From assembly GCA_947652605.1 (NCBI GenBank), contig OX393579.1, forward strand, positions 24,139,674 to 24,203,673: 64,000 bases of DNA, written 5' to 3'. The notes beneath the pieces are model-generated. The model did not search any database and had not been told where the DNA came from. It worked only from the letters and a program-made list of their open reading frames with translations. Made by a program: the position numbers and the translations under genes. The stretch comes from Elmis aenea (taxonomy: Eukaryota; Arthropoda; Insecta; Coleoptera; Elmidae). Each line of letters starts with the position of its first letter. The first letter of the stretch is position 1. Shown here one piece after another: positions 46,091 through 59,114 of this stretch.

Positions 46091-47529
46091 GTTAGGTACC
46101 AGGTTTTGTTTATGTTCATATTGAGTAGAATCGACGTTCGTGTTGTCACCTCTTAAACTTTAAAATGAATTACACAAATGTTGCGATGTGCATATACATT
46201 TCGCAATATTTAAGAATCACCCTGTATAACAAGTTGGTAAGGTTAAAAATTAAACAATAATAACATTGCTAGAACTTTATCCGCGACACAAAAACTTGAA
46301 ATATAATATTACTCAAATCCCTCTCAAGACCATTCTGTTTATTGTGTGTTGATTTTGCTATGCGCAATGTACGATGTTTTAAATGAAGCGGCGATAATTT
46401 TTTACAATTTTTAAGTTAGGGAAATCTAACTAAAACTTTTGTTGCTGTATTATGAATCTAAAATGATATTTCAAGTTTTATTTCAATGTATTGTTACAAC
46501 TTAATAAATTTCGATGCGATGGGATTGTATGACACGATACAATTTACACACGTTATTATGCAGCAAAAATGTACCAAGTCATACATATTTTGTACATAAA
46601 TATGCTTACCTTGAAATTATAGTGCATACTAATATTGTTGACACATTTGTGTCGCGAATTTGCGAATCACGAAGAAAGTGATAGTTTACTAAATGTTCTA
46701 AATTGACATGAGCATTAATATTTTACGTAAGATATAAAAACCAATATTTACTTTGTCACGTGCCACAGGATTATCTGCATATACGTGCATAAAAATGTAC
46801 CATATCTTACAACACTGACGCTGCGGGTATGGGAAAGATATCGGAACGTAAAAGCGTTAACTCTTCTAATAAACAAGAAAATGCGGAGCTTAGTAGTGTA
46901 GGGTTAAAACCGTAATTGGTTGTTTAAATACTGGCCGCAGTGTTTGTTTTCTGTATTAAGAGAAGAGGCGACGCAAAAATTAAAGAAGTAAAGTAAGTTA
47001 CGACCATATGTTGGTTTTAACGTCAAAAAACACAGTAATAAACTATTAATTATTGTAGTTATTGCCATACACACAAAAATTATTTTATAACAATACATGT
47101 CTTTATTTTTATAAAAGAGTCATATGCTCATATGTCAATTTAAGATGGGTAACGTGCTATCAACAACAATGGTTGCATAAATAAGAATGGTTTTTATTAA
47201 TAATGGCATTTTTAGAAAGTCACGTACGTCAAGCTACAGGTAATTGCTGATTCACTGAAGGTTCAATGGCAGATATTACAATACTGACATTTAACAACGA
47301 CGGTTATTGTACATCAAATTGCATAAAACTGTCTACTTGAAATTTTGATGGTAGTATCTATAAGTTATTGTTGAAATAAAATAAAGAATGTTATCAAACC
47401 AATATCAACATATAAAAATTTGTAAGAAACAATAAACGCACATAAGCTTTTTATGATATTCATCATAGACTACAATAAAAAGTATTACGAATGTTGTTGT
47501 TAATAATAATTATGGTTTTATAAATATCA
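46091..47529. other. No gene seen
   Basis: AT-rich, short frames without domains (for example 46904-47098 minus). One decayed caccctgtataa end at 46218. Confidence 0.4.
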
Positions 47530-48224
47530 TTGCACTCTAAACAAACGCACAATTTTACTAATTTTTGCCTGCTAAAACCTGGGCGCGTGTTACCTATACG
47601 CGAGTGCTAAAAAACATGCCTCATTTTCGATAACTGAAGTAAGCTTCATTGAAAAATCTGTCAAGTTTTTGTCACAATTTAACAGTGAAAATGGCGCGAA
47701 AATTATTGTGTAATACAGTGGTTTCCAACCTATTTGTATCTCCGTCCCCGTTTTTCATAAAAAAAAAATTGCGCTCGCCTCACTTTCGTAACAATCTAAT
47801 ATCATATATACTGTCTATAGATATAATAATTATTTAATGGACTACAAAACAATATACCATATGCTATATAAATAAAGTTCTTTTTGTTTGTTTGTATTCA
47901 AAAATGATATTTTGGAAACCGGTGCGCGCCTACCATGCAATAGTCTCGCGCCCCCCTAGAAGAGCGCTCCCCACAGGTTGGAAACCACTGGTGTAATGTA
48001 TTTTCTTGGGTGTCAGATGTAGCCAAAACTTCTTTCGCACTCTTCGTTGCGTACTTATTATTATTTGTTACACCTTCAGTTTTTTAACAAATGTTTCATA
48101 AAATGAAGGCTTGAAAAATTATGGTGCGTATTCTACACTGATTATTATTTCACCAGAAAATTTTGGGCTAAATCAAGCATGCGTATTACACACGAGTGCG
48201 TATTATATGCGAGGTTATACAGTA
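47530..48224 (-). mobile_element. Tigger/pogo-like MITE, minus orientation, interrupted by a hAT MITE
   Basis: Starts (minus strand, 48224) tgtataacctcgcatataat then acgcactcgtgtgtaatacg, matching in style the end of the fragment at 44150. The far end near 47530 is worn. The central part shares sequence with 44010-44090. No transposase frame survives; the open frame 48111-48344 is not convincing. Confidence 0.6.
47716..47990. mobile_element. hAT-like MITE, same family as 2150-2418
   Basis: Ends cagtggtttccaacctattt and ccacaggttggaaaccactg. Flanks gtgtaata (47708-47715) and gtgtaatg (47991-47998), 7 of 8. GC-rich subterminal block near the right end (ctcgcgcccccctagaagag). Confidence 0.9.
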
Positions 48225-49041
48225 TATAAAAATTTTAAGGATATTTATTACAAGCTCCGTTCGGTATTGTGTAGTGTATCCTTTAATCACCCCAACTGCT
48301 TGTTGACGTTATACGATGTTGCCGGTAGTGTACTAGATCATTGACGTCTTCAGCCACTCTACGCCCATGAGCGGAGCCGGCAGCAAACGTTTTAATCTTA
48401 AATTAAATCAGATAAAAAGTGCTAATGTTCGCATCTCCAAAATTTTAATTGGGCCTGTTATAATGGACTGACGGGCTTATAATTCTTTGTATGGTTGCAA
48501 GATAGGTATCTAAACCACACTCAAAAATACAAAATTTATAGAAACAACCAAAACTACATGATATGCGTCACAATTTTATGTGTATCTATCTATGTATTGA
48601 TTAATATGCTGTAATATTTGCTAAAAGCTAAAAATAAACTGGACATGAACGGACCTAAACGTAATGCAATAGCAAGAGTGAACTTTTCTTTGAAGTAAAT
48701 TTTATTAATTACCTATTTACAGTTACAACTACTTGAAAGTGTTAGGATGCCTTTTTGAATAATTAATAACTGGGGCGTTAACTACTTTAGTTTACGTGGT
48801 TCGCATTATTTTACTTACAAGTTTAGTGTTATTTATTATAAACACACGGGTTCCCGAGGCAGGCAGAGGCTGAAGCCAAGCGATTGGTGCAAAGGTGTAT
48901 GCAGCGTACATAAAACAAAGAAGCTTGTGCCACTGATAACATTTAATAATTAGTAACAATTATGTACTCACCGGGGGGAACCCACCCCCGCGTGTGATGC
49001 CGGATCGCCAGGGATAATATAAGCCCATCACCATATTATAG
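48225..49041. other. No gene seen; GC-rich patch at 48845-49020
   Basis: The patch (cccgaggcaggcagaggctg, cggggggaacccacccccgc) may belong with the GC-rich island at 49504-49900, separated from it by the MITE at 49045-49500. Not assigned to a family. Confidence 0.4.
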
Positions 49042-49044
49042 TAA

Positions 49045-49500
49045 TGCCTAATTTACATTGGTATAGTAGCTTATGCAAGTAACTAAAGCAAGTAGCTAAA
49101 GCAAGTTACTAAATCAAGTAGCTAAATTATGCGTCTACACACAATTTAGTGAAGTTGTTTAGTAAACTGACAGTTTATTTTTGTAAATTTTCGTTGAGGT
49201 GTTCCACAAACTCTCTTTCCCTATAGGCTTTCACAAATTTAATTGTGGTATCTTCACCCCAACGTACTAGTGCCATATTTTTTCTTTTCACACTTTTTAC
49301 ACACGTTAAGCGCACTTGACAGTGACGTTTAAAAAGGAAGCGCAGGTCAGGTCACTTGCGCAAGTAAATAGAAATTACTTATCACTAAATTGTTTACTTG
49401 CGCAAGTACTAAACAAAAGTGTCTACACGTTGCAAGTAGCTAAATTTAGCTACTTGATTTAGTTACTTGCATTAGCTACTATACCAATGTAAATTCGGCA
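49045..49500. mobile_element. 456-bp PIF/Harbinger-like MITE, TAA duplication
   Basis: Inverted ends tgcctaatttacattggtat and tgccgaatttacattggtat, followed by tandem caagtaactaaa / caagtagctaaa boxes on both sides. TAA flanks (49042-49044, 49501-49503). It keeps the first codons of a MADF-like protein (49276, minus), so it is a shortened version of an autonomous Harbinger. Confidence 0.9.
49175..49276 (-). pseudogene. Truncated MADF-like domain of a Harbinger accessory protein
   Basis: 33 codons from ATG (49276) to TAA (49175): begins MALVRWGEDTTIKFVKAYRE and ends REFVEHLNENLQK. The pattern W-x-E-D–x-T-I-K-F-V-x-x-Y-R-E-R-E is the first helix of MADF/Myb-like domains, in which the next expected residues are L-W and the rest of the fold. 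After REREF the frame leaves the domain and stops, so it cannot fold as a full domain. In autonomous elements this protein binds the transposon ends. Confidence 0.65.
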
Positions 49501-49503
49501 TAA

Positions 49504-49980
49504 CACACAAATCTCCAATAAAGCCAAGCATAAAGCAACAAGGTGGTCTCACTCGCACACCAAGCTGAAAGGCAAAGCATGGCGTCCCACGCATTATATA
49601 AATTAGCATGTGTATCAACATACACCCTGGATCTCAATCCAGTACAACTCCTGGACAACACTCCAGCTCAGCAACCTGGACAACCGTCCAGCTAACAGAC
49701 TCTCTGGTCACGTTGGGTACCGTTGGCATGCTTTGATGGCACCTGGGTGGACCCTCCGGCGTACGACCGGATTCCTACGCTTACTGCGCCTCATCACCCA
49801 GGTGTACCCTCATGGGGGCACCCCCCATAGGGCACCTACGGCCGGGAGGTGGACCCGCAAGCCCACTACCCCCCCAGCACTCTGTATGGAGAAATGGAGA
49901 GAAATTAGCAGCATGATTAGTACATTACCAAATGATTGCAATCCAAAACACAATAACACAAATAGCACAATAACATAATA
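49504..49980. other. GC-rich island of unknown nature
   Basis: Clearly different in composition from its surroundings at 49600-49900, with direct motif repeats ctggacaac / ctccagct (49650-49700) and C-runs (ggggcaccccccatagggca). A TATA-like tatataaatta lies at 49595. A 122-codon plus-strand frame spans 49610-49978 (biased to T, P, R, W) but shows no known domain. An LTR plus leader or a retroelement 5' UTR is possible. Confidence 0.35.
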
Positions 49981-52900
49981 ATACCCAATAACTGCAGTAG
50001 TACTTTACTAAAGGCCATCTAATACAATCGCATACTACATGCACTACACAATGGCTAGCCAACCCTTTATCTTATAACCTCACAGCATCACATACATATA
50101 ACATGTATAATTCTAACATCTTATACTAAAGACTGTCGAAAGTGAACTGTATATCTCAAGTGCACCCCGCAAGGGGTTGCGTCTGGCCGATACATAATAT
50201 AAACAGTTTTGGGTCACTTTACCTGCCTCCAACGAAACCAAGAACTAAAACGCAACATACTATCTTTGTTTAAATGTAACATATGCTTCAGTGTATAATG
50301 AACGTAATTATTATCATCTTAAATTCAAGAACTAATTTATCTTAGATTATCAATTATCATAAACAGAAAATAAAGGTAAAATACCTTAGACAAAAATATG
50401 AGCCTTTCAAAAGTTAATTTATAATTGCAATATAAACATATTTAAGTTAATACTTGAAATTTTTGTTAAAATTAATGTTAATTCTCTCCTTATCTTTTTA
50501 ATATTATAAATTGTGTCAAGTAACGTGGCTCGAACAAATTCAGTTACAGCCAAACACTAAAGATCTTTGAGTAGGTACCTAATGCATTTTTAAAACTTTA
50601 TGCTTACTATTAATTTCAAACTTTCTGAATTAGCTTTTTTAAAAAAATCTAAACAAATTGGTGATTGATGGAGAAATAAAATATCCATCAAATGCCCCTA
50701 TTTTTGAGTCAACTATACGCTAATAGGCCCAAGAATTTAACCTATCAACGAAGTTGTCCCTTCTTAATCACCAACATCATTTTTCAAGTCCACTACCAAC
50801 GTAAATAGTAGCGTAACAGATTTTGTTAATCATCTATTACTAAAAGCCAAGGAATTTTGATCATGAAACATTTTCTATAATTTTAAACAACTATTAATAC
50901 AGTATGATTAAATAACTTCTAAGTTAATTTTGCGTAATTGCTCTGCAAATAGATTTTCATTCGTTTTAAGTTACTTTAAACTGCATAGAAGTTTTTAATT
51001 AATTCTAATTTAAAAGTAGATGAAAATCAGTAGGTAATTCGTTTCCAAAAAAAATTAACAAACGTCCATTTGAATTTCTCGAAAAATTTAAAAATTGGGT
51101 AACATTGTGTTTTTGGAGTTATGTTGATAATATTTAAGTGAATAGACATATTTTAATTGAAATTAAAGATTTATTATTATCCAAATTACACAAAAAGTGA
51201 TTAACTTTAAATGTAATACAAAATAATTTAATATAAATAAGCTTAATTAAACATCACATTTATTACATTTATTAATTATTATGGCTGCAACTGATGAAGA
51301 GACGACATATCCTTTGAAAAAAGATATGTGATTTTTTATTAAGCTAATTTTTGTTAACTATTATACCACTTTTGTAAAGAATATCTTTTGTTAGTGCATA
51401 AATAAATAATTCAGAAATCTGCTGACGAAGAAACGGAAGTCTCAAAACAAAAGTTTTTCTATAAAAGAAACTACTTGTTGATGTTAAGTGAATTAATAAA
51501 ATGATAAAGTTACAAAAAAAACGCCTTTTTAAATTTGTATTTTTTTCATATAAAGAACAATCTCTCTAGATAGAACTGGCTACAAAAAAAATCATTTAGA
51601 ATTGGTGTTAATAGTACATCATGTAAAAGTTACTGTTGCCCTTTTTCCAGTTTGCTGTCAAACACAAAATATTTTTGTTAAATTTCTAAATTGACCTAGT
51701 TTTGCTTCAAATTCTCGAAGATTTTTTTGTTGCTTCAGATAAGAATTAATTTTAAAAAGTTCATTAGAAAAAAAAACAAATATTGTTATCATTTACTTAA
51801 CTTCAAATTTCTCCAGAAATCATATAATTTCTTGAAAAATTAAAAAGAGCAGAAACGCTAGTCATATTTTATCAGATGTTAAACAAACAACTAAAGTGTT
51901 TATTATCCAATAAAACTGTTTGTTTGTGATTTATAAACAAAAGCTTTTTTCCTGGTTTAAATGTTAAAGCATCAGCGTGTTTGCCATTTCAATATTTAAT
52001 AACAAACTGAGGAACAAACTTAACAAATGCCACCACTCTTAACTCTTTAAATAATTACATGCAAAATACACCTACTCATATTATCGACAGCTTAAAAATT
52101 TCACTTAATTGTTGTATATGGTTGATAAGTGCATGGCATAATAAATAAGTAATTAAACAACACATTTTTAAACTTTATTTGACCCCATTTAATTGGATTA
52201 TAAAGTTTATTTTTTAATTAAAACTCTGAATATCACATATCAGTAAAGAAATGTGAAATAAACATGTTATAACTATTAATAAAACACATAATCATCCAAC
52301 TATGAATTTCTACAGTGTTGTAAATAAGATATCCATAAATATTTTGTCTGTGCACAGTCCAGTCTCATAATATTAAGTCGTAATTTGCCAATAATTTTTA
52401 TCTTATTATTTGGAAATATATTTATAGAATGATATAACAAGAATCTACATAAATCTAGTTTTATATATCTTACGTTTCAATTTAAATAGTGATAACATTT
52501 GGTTTGTTAACATCCAATAACCTTTGGTCTCTTGTGTACCTAATCAACTGTATATTAATATGTTTTTCAAACTGATTAATATAACAGAGGGTATCACCAC
52601 GGGTTATCTGTCTTGCTGAGATGATTTAGTTATGAAATTGCTGTGTGTACAGAAACACGAAATGACTATAAAATAATAAATTACCGACAATTTAAAAATG
52701 TTTTCATCCAATACATTTTGATTTGAACATTTTATCCACCGATTCATATTGTGCTATTGTTAATTCTTTTCTTTTATTATTACCTGTGTGTATATTTAAT
52801 GTAGTAAATACTTTAAAATCAGTTTTTAGATAACAGGTTGTCGTCCAATTTACCAGAACTTTTTTTTTAATGACCAACGTAGAACATCTACTTTATTTTA

Positions 52901-54226
52901 TCAGATTATTATAACGTGTTTCACTAGTTAAACCGTTAGTGAACCGAATGTGTCTTGTATTAGCTTAAATGCACGATGTACTAAAGTGTTAACTCTTCAC
53001 TAGGTTCTTCTGCTATCAAGAGTAGCTTTTTATGTCAATTTCTTGTTATTGCAAGCATTGATAAATTAAACATTAGTCAGTAAAGTGGTATGTTTTTTAT
53101 GCACGGGAAGCGTCCACACATGCTATCTGTACCGGATACAGACACATATTTGTAAGTGATATCAAACATGTGGCAAGAGTCTGATACCAAAGAATAACTG
53201 TACCTAATATTTACTTTATCGAACCACTGAATACATCGAACGTACACATGTAGTAAAATATAAACGAACTTCTTATAACTCGTACCTGCCAGTAAAAATT
53301 ATAAATGTTAATAGACTAGGAAAACGTTAACTTGCTGTATTATTTGTAAACGAGAAATAATAAAGTAGTTCATTATCAGTCAAGGAGAACACGATAATAC
53401 ATAAGCGTATTTTTTCTAATTAATTTTTATAGTTGAGATATTAATCAGATGCATTTTTTAAATCCTGAATTAGCCATTAACTTTAAATTAAGAAATAACT
53501 TTTAGTCGTGCTAGAACCATATCATAAACAGCTATTTGGTTACTGATAGTTGAATTTAAGTGTTTGGCAAATCATATGGCGCCTAAACTCTTTCAAAAAG
53601 GAATAAAATCTTTAGGTTTTTACCTAACTTATTAAGAAGTATACAGTCTGGCTCAAAAACTATATGAGTTACAGGGTCGCTTTTAAGCAAAAAAAAATAG
53701 AACTAGACTGATTTCAAAAATGTTCCAAAATTATAGGCAAGTTGTACTGGTCCGAAAATAAACGTGATAAAACTAAAAACACCATATTTCCTTTGCATTT
53801 TTTTTTAGGGGCAAATTAACAAACATGGGAAAAGTGAATAATTATAATGAGATTCTGATATATCTTCAAGTTTCTTTTTATTGAACTTCGTACAGAATTG
53901 ACTATCAATACATAAAAAATAAAATTCTGCGTACAGCAATATATCACTGGAATACTTTTAGCCATAACAAATATTAAATAAAATAGAATAATATTGTTAC
54001 TTCGTGAAACAATACATTTAACTGTTAAAGAAAAGCACCTATTCCATTAAATAAAATAAGCCGTTTTTTTAAATGGTGTAAGTACAATTATTTAATATTT
54101 GTATTTTAACTTATTTAAAAGTATTGTATAAGCTTTTTTATCTTTTAAAGAGCTTAGACATAACGTAGTTTTATGATGTGAAGACTTTTATAAGTATTGC
54201 CACCCAAATATAGTAATACAATTAAT
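49981..54226. other. No gene or element seen
   Basis: Long AT-rich stretch with few open frames. A small GC-rich hairpin, caccccgcaaggggttgcg, lies near 50162. No terminal repeats or duplications noticed. Confidence 0.4.
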
Positions 54227-54420
54227 AGTTATTTATGTACCAAGACAGTAAAGTTCGACTTTTTATCACGAGTGTGAATATTATTTGCCTCGACTTCGTC
54301 TCATTGTCCTGTCAAATCTGTATCTTTCTAGATTCAACCAATGAGCGTAGCGCATGTTACTTTTTTACTGCCTAGTCAGTAAATAAGTCTTTTTTACTGC
54401 CTAGGCAGTAAAAATGATTA
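54227..54420 (+). repeat. Distant relative of the hairpin-bearing repeat family
   Basis: Begins atagttatttatgtaccaag, like copies A-E, then diverges but keeps gcctcgacttcgtctc (compare gcctcgactacgtctc, reverse strand of copies A, B and D). It has its own palindrome built from ttactgcctag(g/t)cagtaaa at 54370-54415. The end is not defined. Confidence 0.5.
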
Positions 54421-55080
54421 TTACAGCCGCTTTTGGGTTTCAGCTAGTTTAGTGACGATTGCAGAAAAAGAATTCTTTCGATGTTTATTGCAAACTTTTA
54501 GATGTCCCTTCATTTTTTTGAGCAGTATATTTTTATTGTCCGCAAGTGAACTTAAACCTCTTTCAAAAACAATGAGTTGTTGAAAACGTAACTTGTACCA
54601 TGCCTTAATTTTAATTAATGAATACTTTTATAATGTGTTATCTTAAAATAATCTTAAAAATCTTTTTTTTTAATATTTAATAAATATTACATTATATTCA
54701 TTTATTGCAAATATTTAAAGTTATTAGCTTTCATGTTGATCATTTTCTCCTGTTTTTATATTAATAATTGTCACCTGTATTTTTGTTAATTGTCTTTTTT
54801 AACGTTGTTTTTTATTACAAATTTTGAACAAATATAATTACTAAATAAACTGTTACAATAATATCAACATACTCATAGAAACAATAGAAAGGTATTTCAA
54901 GTAATAATATAAGAAAAAAATAATAATGCACAACACGAGGGACACCAAGTTACAAGTTATCTAATAAATTGTAATTGTACTTGCTTCATATAAGGACAGT
55001 AAATAATGTATTTGTTAATCAATATGTAATAATAAAAAAATTTCCTCATGAAATATATAACGAAAATAATGTAATGCATT

Positions 55081-55291
55081 CAGGGCCGATGAGAGGGTGG
55101 GGCAGGGGGGTCTCTGAGCCCCGGGCCCGAGGTAATTTAAGGGCCCAGGAGTCCACATACTTTTTTAGTTATGGTGTATTAAATATTTACAATTAGTTTT
55201 TTTTTAAATAAATTTTCAAATACATAATTTATTTACTTGCCGCACGCGTAAATTTTTTCCCCGGGCCCGGCGACGTCTCTCGACGCCTCTG
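55081..55291. mobile_element. 211-bp hAT-like MITE
   Basis: Left cagggccgatgagagggtgg, right (inverted) cagaggcgtcgagagacgtc, with gggcccg boxes near both ends. Flanks aatgcatt (55073-55080) and actgcatt (55292-55299), 7 of 8. Confidence 0.8.
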
Positions 55292-55494
55292 ACTGCATTA
55301 AATTTTAGCCCTAATAAAATCGGTAAAAAGTTGACCGACGAAAGATGTTGGAAAAGTTTGTTAAATAATAATTGTAATAAAAGACCTGTTTAACAACCAA
55401 AAAAATTAGTTTTTTAAATATTACACCGCCTTATAAGCAATTATTTTTCATAATTTGTTTTTAATAATAAATAATGATTATAGTTATCTAATAT

Positions 55495-55760
55495 ACAGGG
55501 TGCTTCTTAAATATTGCGAAAAAAATCGGGTAGTGATTCCTTATCGAAAATTAAGGAGGTCTGTCATACAAAATTTTTTTCATAGTCGTCCCATTACGGA
55601 GTTACACCCCCCTAAAGGAGAGTGGTAAAATTAGGTTTTTATTCTATTTCTCAAATTTGGATCACTATAGGAAAATGATATTGGTATATGTCTTATTCTT
55701 ATTAAAAGGTTTCCCATAGTAATATTTTTAATCATCTCCCATCTTCACAGGGGTCTGTTG
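55495..55760 (+). repeat. CAGGGTG-type repeat, second copy of the 45690-45930 family
   Basis: Begins after TATA with cagggtgcttcttaaatatt and is less truncated at the left than the copy at 45690. No right inverted end seen. Confidence 0.65.
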
Positions 55761-55772
55761 TTTTTTTTTTAT

Positions 55773-56702
55773 CCCTTATATCAATAACCGAAATTCACAA
55801 CGTTGTTCAATGACCTGGTACCCGGGTACCCACCTACAAATTTTTTATAATAAACTTATGTTATAAGTTTTGTATATTTTTGTAAATAGAATGACAGATT
55901 GGTCAAATCATGCAGTTTTAAATTTCAAATTCTAAAACCTATAACAAACATACGAAACAATTTATTTACTTTTGATTTTTGAATGAGGTAATAAACAGAT
56001 ATAGGTACATATTTAAATAAGTTAAAAACGATCATCCACCTATTGTAAAAATTTGCCCATCTTCGTTATATTTTAAACATCTGTTAAACATTTGTGTTGT
56101 TACAAATTACTTCCGATTTTAACCAATCGCAAAAGGATAATTTTCTCCTAATTTTCTGTAAAATTAGATACAGACGATTTTTACATAGTTGTAACAGAAC
56201 CTTCAAATCAGTAATTTATAAAATAACTTTTAGACTTACACAGTCATAATTATTACTGGTTCATGTTACTTGTGCTATAGACCAGCAATAAAAAAAAACA
56301 AAAAATCTTGCATAGCATGCAAAAAAACTTGGTCTGCGACGAGCATTCCATAACAATTACAAAATGTAAAGAATAAATAAATAAATATTATTGTTTTTCT
56401 TCATATAGACATTAGTTTTTATTCATGTAATACAGGGATGATTATATTTTAGTATAATCGATAATTGCTCATAAATCTCATTTTTCAACAGGTGGGTGCC
56501 CGGGTATCAGTTATTGTGAATAACTACGTGAACTTTAATGTAAAAAAAAATTGGTTCCAAGGCGGGAAAAAATATAAAAAAACCATATTTCGCCTTAAAA
56601 AAGGTAAAATTGTGACGATCTGGGAGGTTTAAAAAAAAAATCACTAAAACATTTTTTAAAATCAAAAGTGCTTAGGTGGTTACCCGGTTATTGGCATAAG
56701 GG
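55773..56702. mobile_element. piggyBac-like non-autonomous element
   Basis: Starts cccttatatcaataacc and ends ggttattggcataaggg. TTAA follows at 56703-56706 and TTAT (probably a changed TTAA) precedes at 55769-55772. CCCTT ends at a TTAA target are the piggyBac hallmark. Further inward there are repeated ggtacccgggtacccacct / aggtgggtgcccgggtat inverted boxes (55816-55836, 56491-56512) and aggtggttacccgg (56674). No transposase. Confidence 0.65.
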
Positions 56703-56706
56703 TTAA

Positions 56707-59106
56707 ACTGCCTTTTGTAGAATATTTAACAGCTAAACTTTTATGGACTATTTTATAGGTATCTTTTAATATATTGCCTTTTATATCATAAATAGTAAAA
56801 AAAAAGTCTGAAGCCAATATATTTTTTTTAATTGCACTTATATCAGTTAATAAAAACTGCTTAAATATCTAGTTGAAATAATACGAGTTGTTCTGTTTAA
56901 TTTAGGAACAGTTCGGGTTATTTTAAATCTGACAAGATTTGAAGCCGGTTTAAAATTCTGCAGGTTTGATTATCGAAACATTCTAAACGGCTCTATCCAC
57001 ATCTCACTCAAGCTATTTTAGACATATTGTTTCACGTATCATGTGTTCATGTGTTAGTTAAGCCTTTAATAACGGAAATAAAAAGTAGGATGCGTTCTTA
57101 GAATAGCGCAGACCGTAACAATTAGCTAATTTACTGCAACTGCACACTTTTTCTCCTTAATTTTGCTTTTCTGTGGTGTCTGCGTTTCAAGTTTTTTGCT
57201 TATTATAAGGCGTTACATTAAAACAATTTTTTTTTGTTCAATTTAATTTTTACATTTGTCGAATTCTCCGATTCCCTCCGTTTAAAATCAATTTGCAGCA
57301 GATAACGAAGTATTTATAGAGCGGATGCTGAAGGCATGCAAAAGAGTGGGATGTGGTGCAGAGACCGACTAACGTAACCGGTCCGCCGGGCCAGGCCTCG
57401 GACTAGCTGTTGTGGACCCACTCACGCCCGTCAGTTCCAGTGGGTGGCGATGAGTCCAGCCGAACCCCAACATGATATGCCAGATGTGCACCCGGGGGAC
57501 CTTCGCTAGATAATTACTAACATATTTACAGATGCTTTCTAACTTATTGCCAAATTACATGCAAATTCCAGTAAGGTTAAGTCATTAGTACTTTTTTTCA
57601 CTCTTAATTAAAACGGGTTATTACACTTGTTTTACCGTACAGTTAACCAGTTTTTTGGTTGGTTGACATTATTTGAGAATTAATATTAGTCGATGAAGAA
57701 ATGTATCTATTTAGTCATAATTTCTAGTAGAACAGAGAAAAAAGATCAGTTCTTTGTGAAATTTCCTTTTTCATTTTTGATTGTAAGTAAAAGGAACAAC
57801 ACTTATACATGAATATCAGATATAAGCTTTTTGATATAGGATCTTGTAAACTAACTTAAAACTTGATTTATTTTGTTATATACAGAGTGCTTCAAAGCTC
57901 ATAGCCACCTTGATTTTCTCTGTTTTAAAAAATGAACCTCAACAAGCCTTGCATATTAAAAAAAAAAGATAAATGGTTTAAACATTTACGTAAAATTTTG
58001 GTATATTATTAAAAGGCTTTATTCAACTTTCTTAAATTGGCATTTACACTTTTTTTGACAAAATCAGAAAGTAAATGAACTTATAGTATAAACAATAATC
58101 AGAACAGATTTTTCAGTCAGGTAAAAATTTTATTCCTGAAAATTTCCTTCACCCGTCAAATTTGCGTTTCCAACCAATCACTAATCTTAAATCTTCTAGA
58201 GACTACCAAAAGGAGCATAATTACACGGTAATCATTTTACATTGCGCTGTTAGATGTTGATCCTCCTGTCGAATTTGCGTTTTCGACCAATAAACATAAT
58301 ACACTGATAATATCCTTTTCGCAATTAACAGATTTTGATTGGTTTATTGGTCGTTTCTAAGAAATCTGAGCTTGTGATTGGTCCAAAATATAAATTTAGA
58401 GGGGGAATTTAATATTTTAGTCTTGATAATCTTTTGACGAATTTCGACGACCAGTAGCGTTACTTTAATATAGATTAAACCAAACCCCTGACGCATCACT
58501 TTGACAGTACATGTAAAATTTGACAAAACTTACATTTAATTTAACAGGTAGGTTAGATCTGTGGTTAGATGAAGGAAATTTTCTGACAAAATATAACTCG
58601 TGCATTGCAGATAATCTATAATTTTTGACAAATCTTCACTCATCCAAGTTGGATCAGAAAAAATCACTCTTGCACTTCGTGCACTCGTGTTTTTTTCAGC
58701 TCATCTTGCATTCGGGCATATTTAGCAAAACTTATCGATAATTTTCAATGCACTTACTACTGATAATTTTTTCGAGAACAATGTCAACACAATCATTTAA
58801 GATCTTGGTAGGTCATAAAAACCTTTTATGTGCATAAATAAAAGTTTCCACCCACACATTTTTTTGGTTTTAAGACGTAAAAGATTACAATCAGCTTTTA
58901 AATTTAAAAAATACCGTAATTTATACTTTTTTATGCAAAGAGGTTGCGTGCGTGGCAGCGTGGCGTACTCATAATAATTTGTAAACCATAAGATACGAAA
59001 AAAGTTAATATCGTCTTTTTAAGATGCATTAAAATGTTGAATTTTTATTATGCATAATTTTTTGCCATTGGAATTTTAGGGATTATTTTGAAAAATAAAC
59101 CAGATA
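56707..59106. other. No gene seen; GC-rich patch at 57340-57510
   Basis: The patch (ccggtccgccgggccaggcc, ggacccactcacgcccgtca) has no recognisable product; it could be a SINE or retroelement scrap. cagagtgcttcaaagctcat at 57883 looks like a solo TA-type MITE end. Confidence 0.4.
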
Positions 59107-59114
59107 GTTAAGGT

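Noticed and set aside
49479..49661. 60-codon minus-strand frame
   Set aside because: Straddles the MITE border at 49500, so it is a chance frame.
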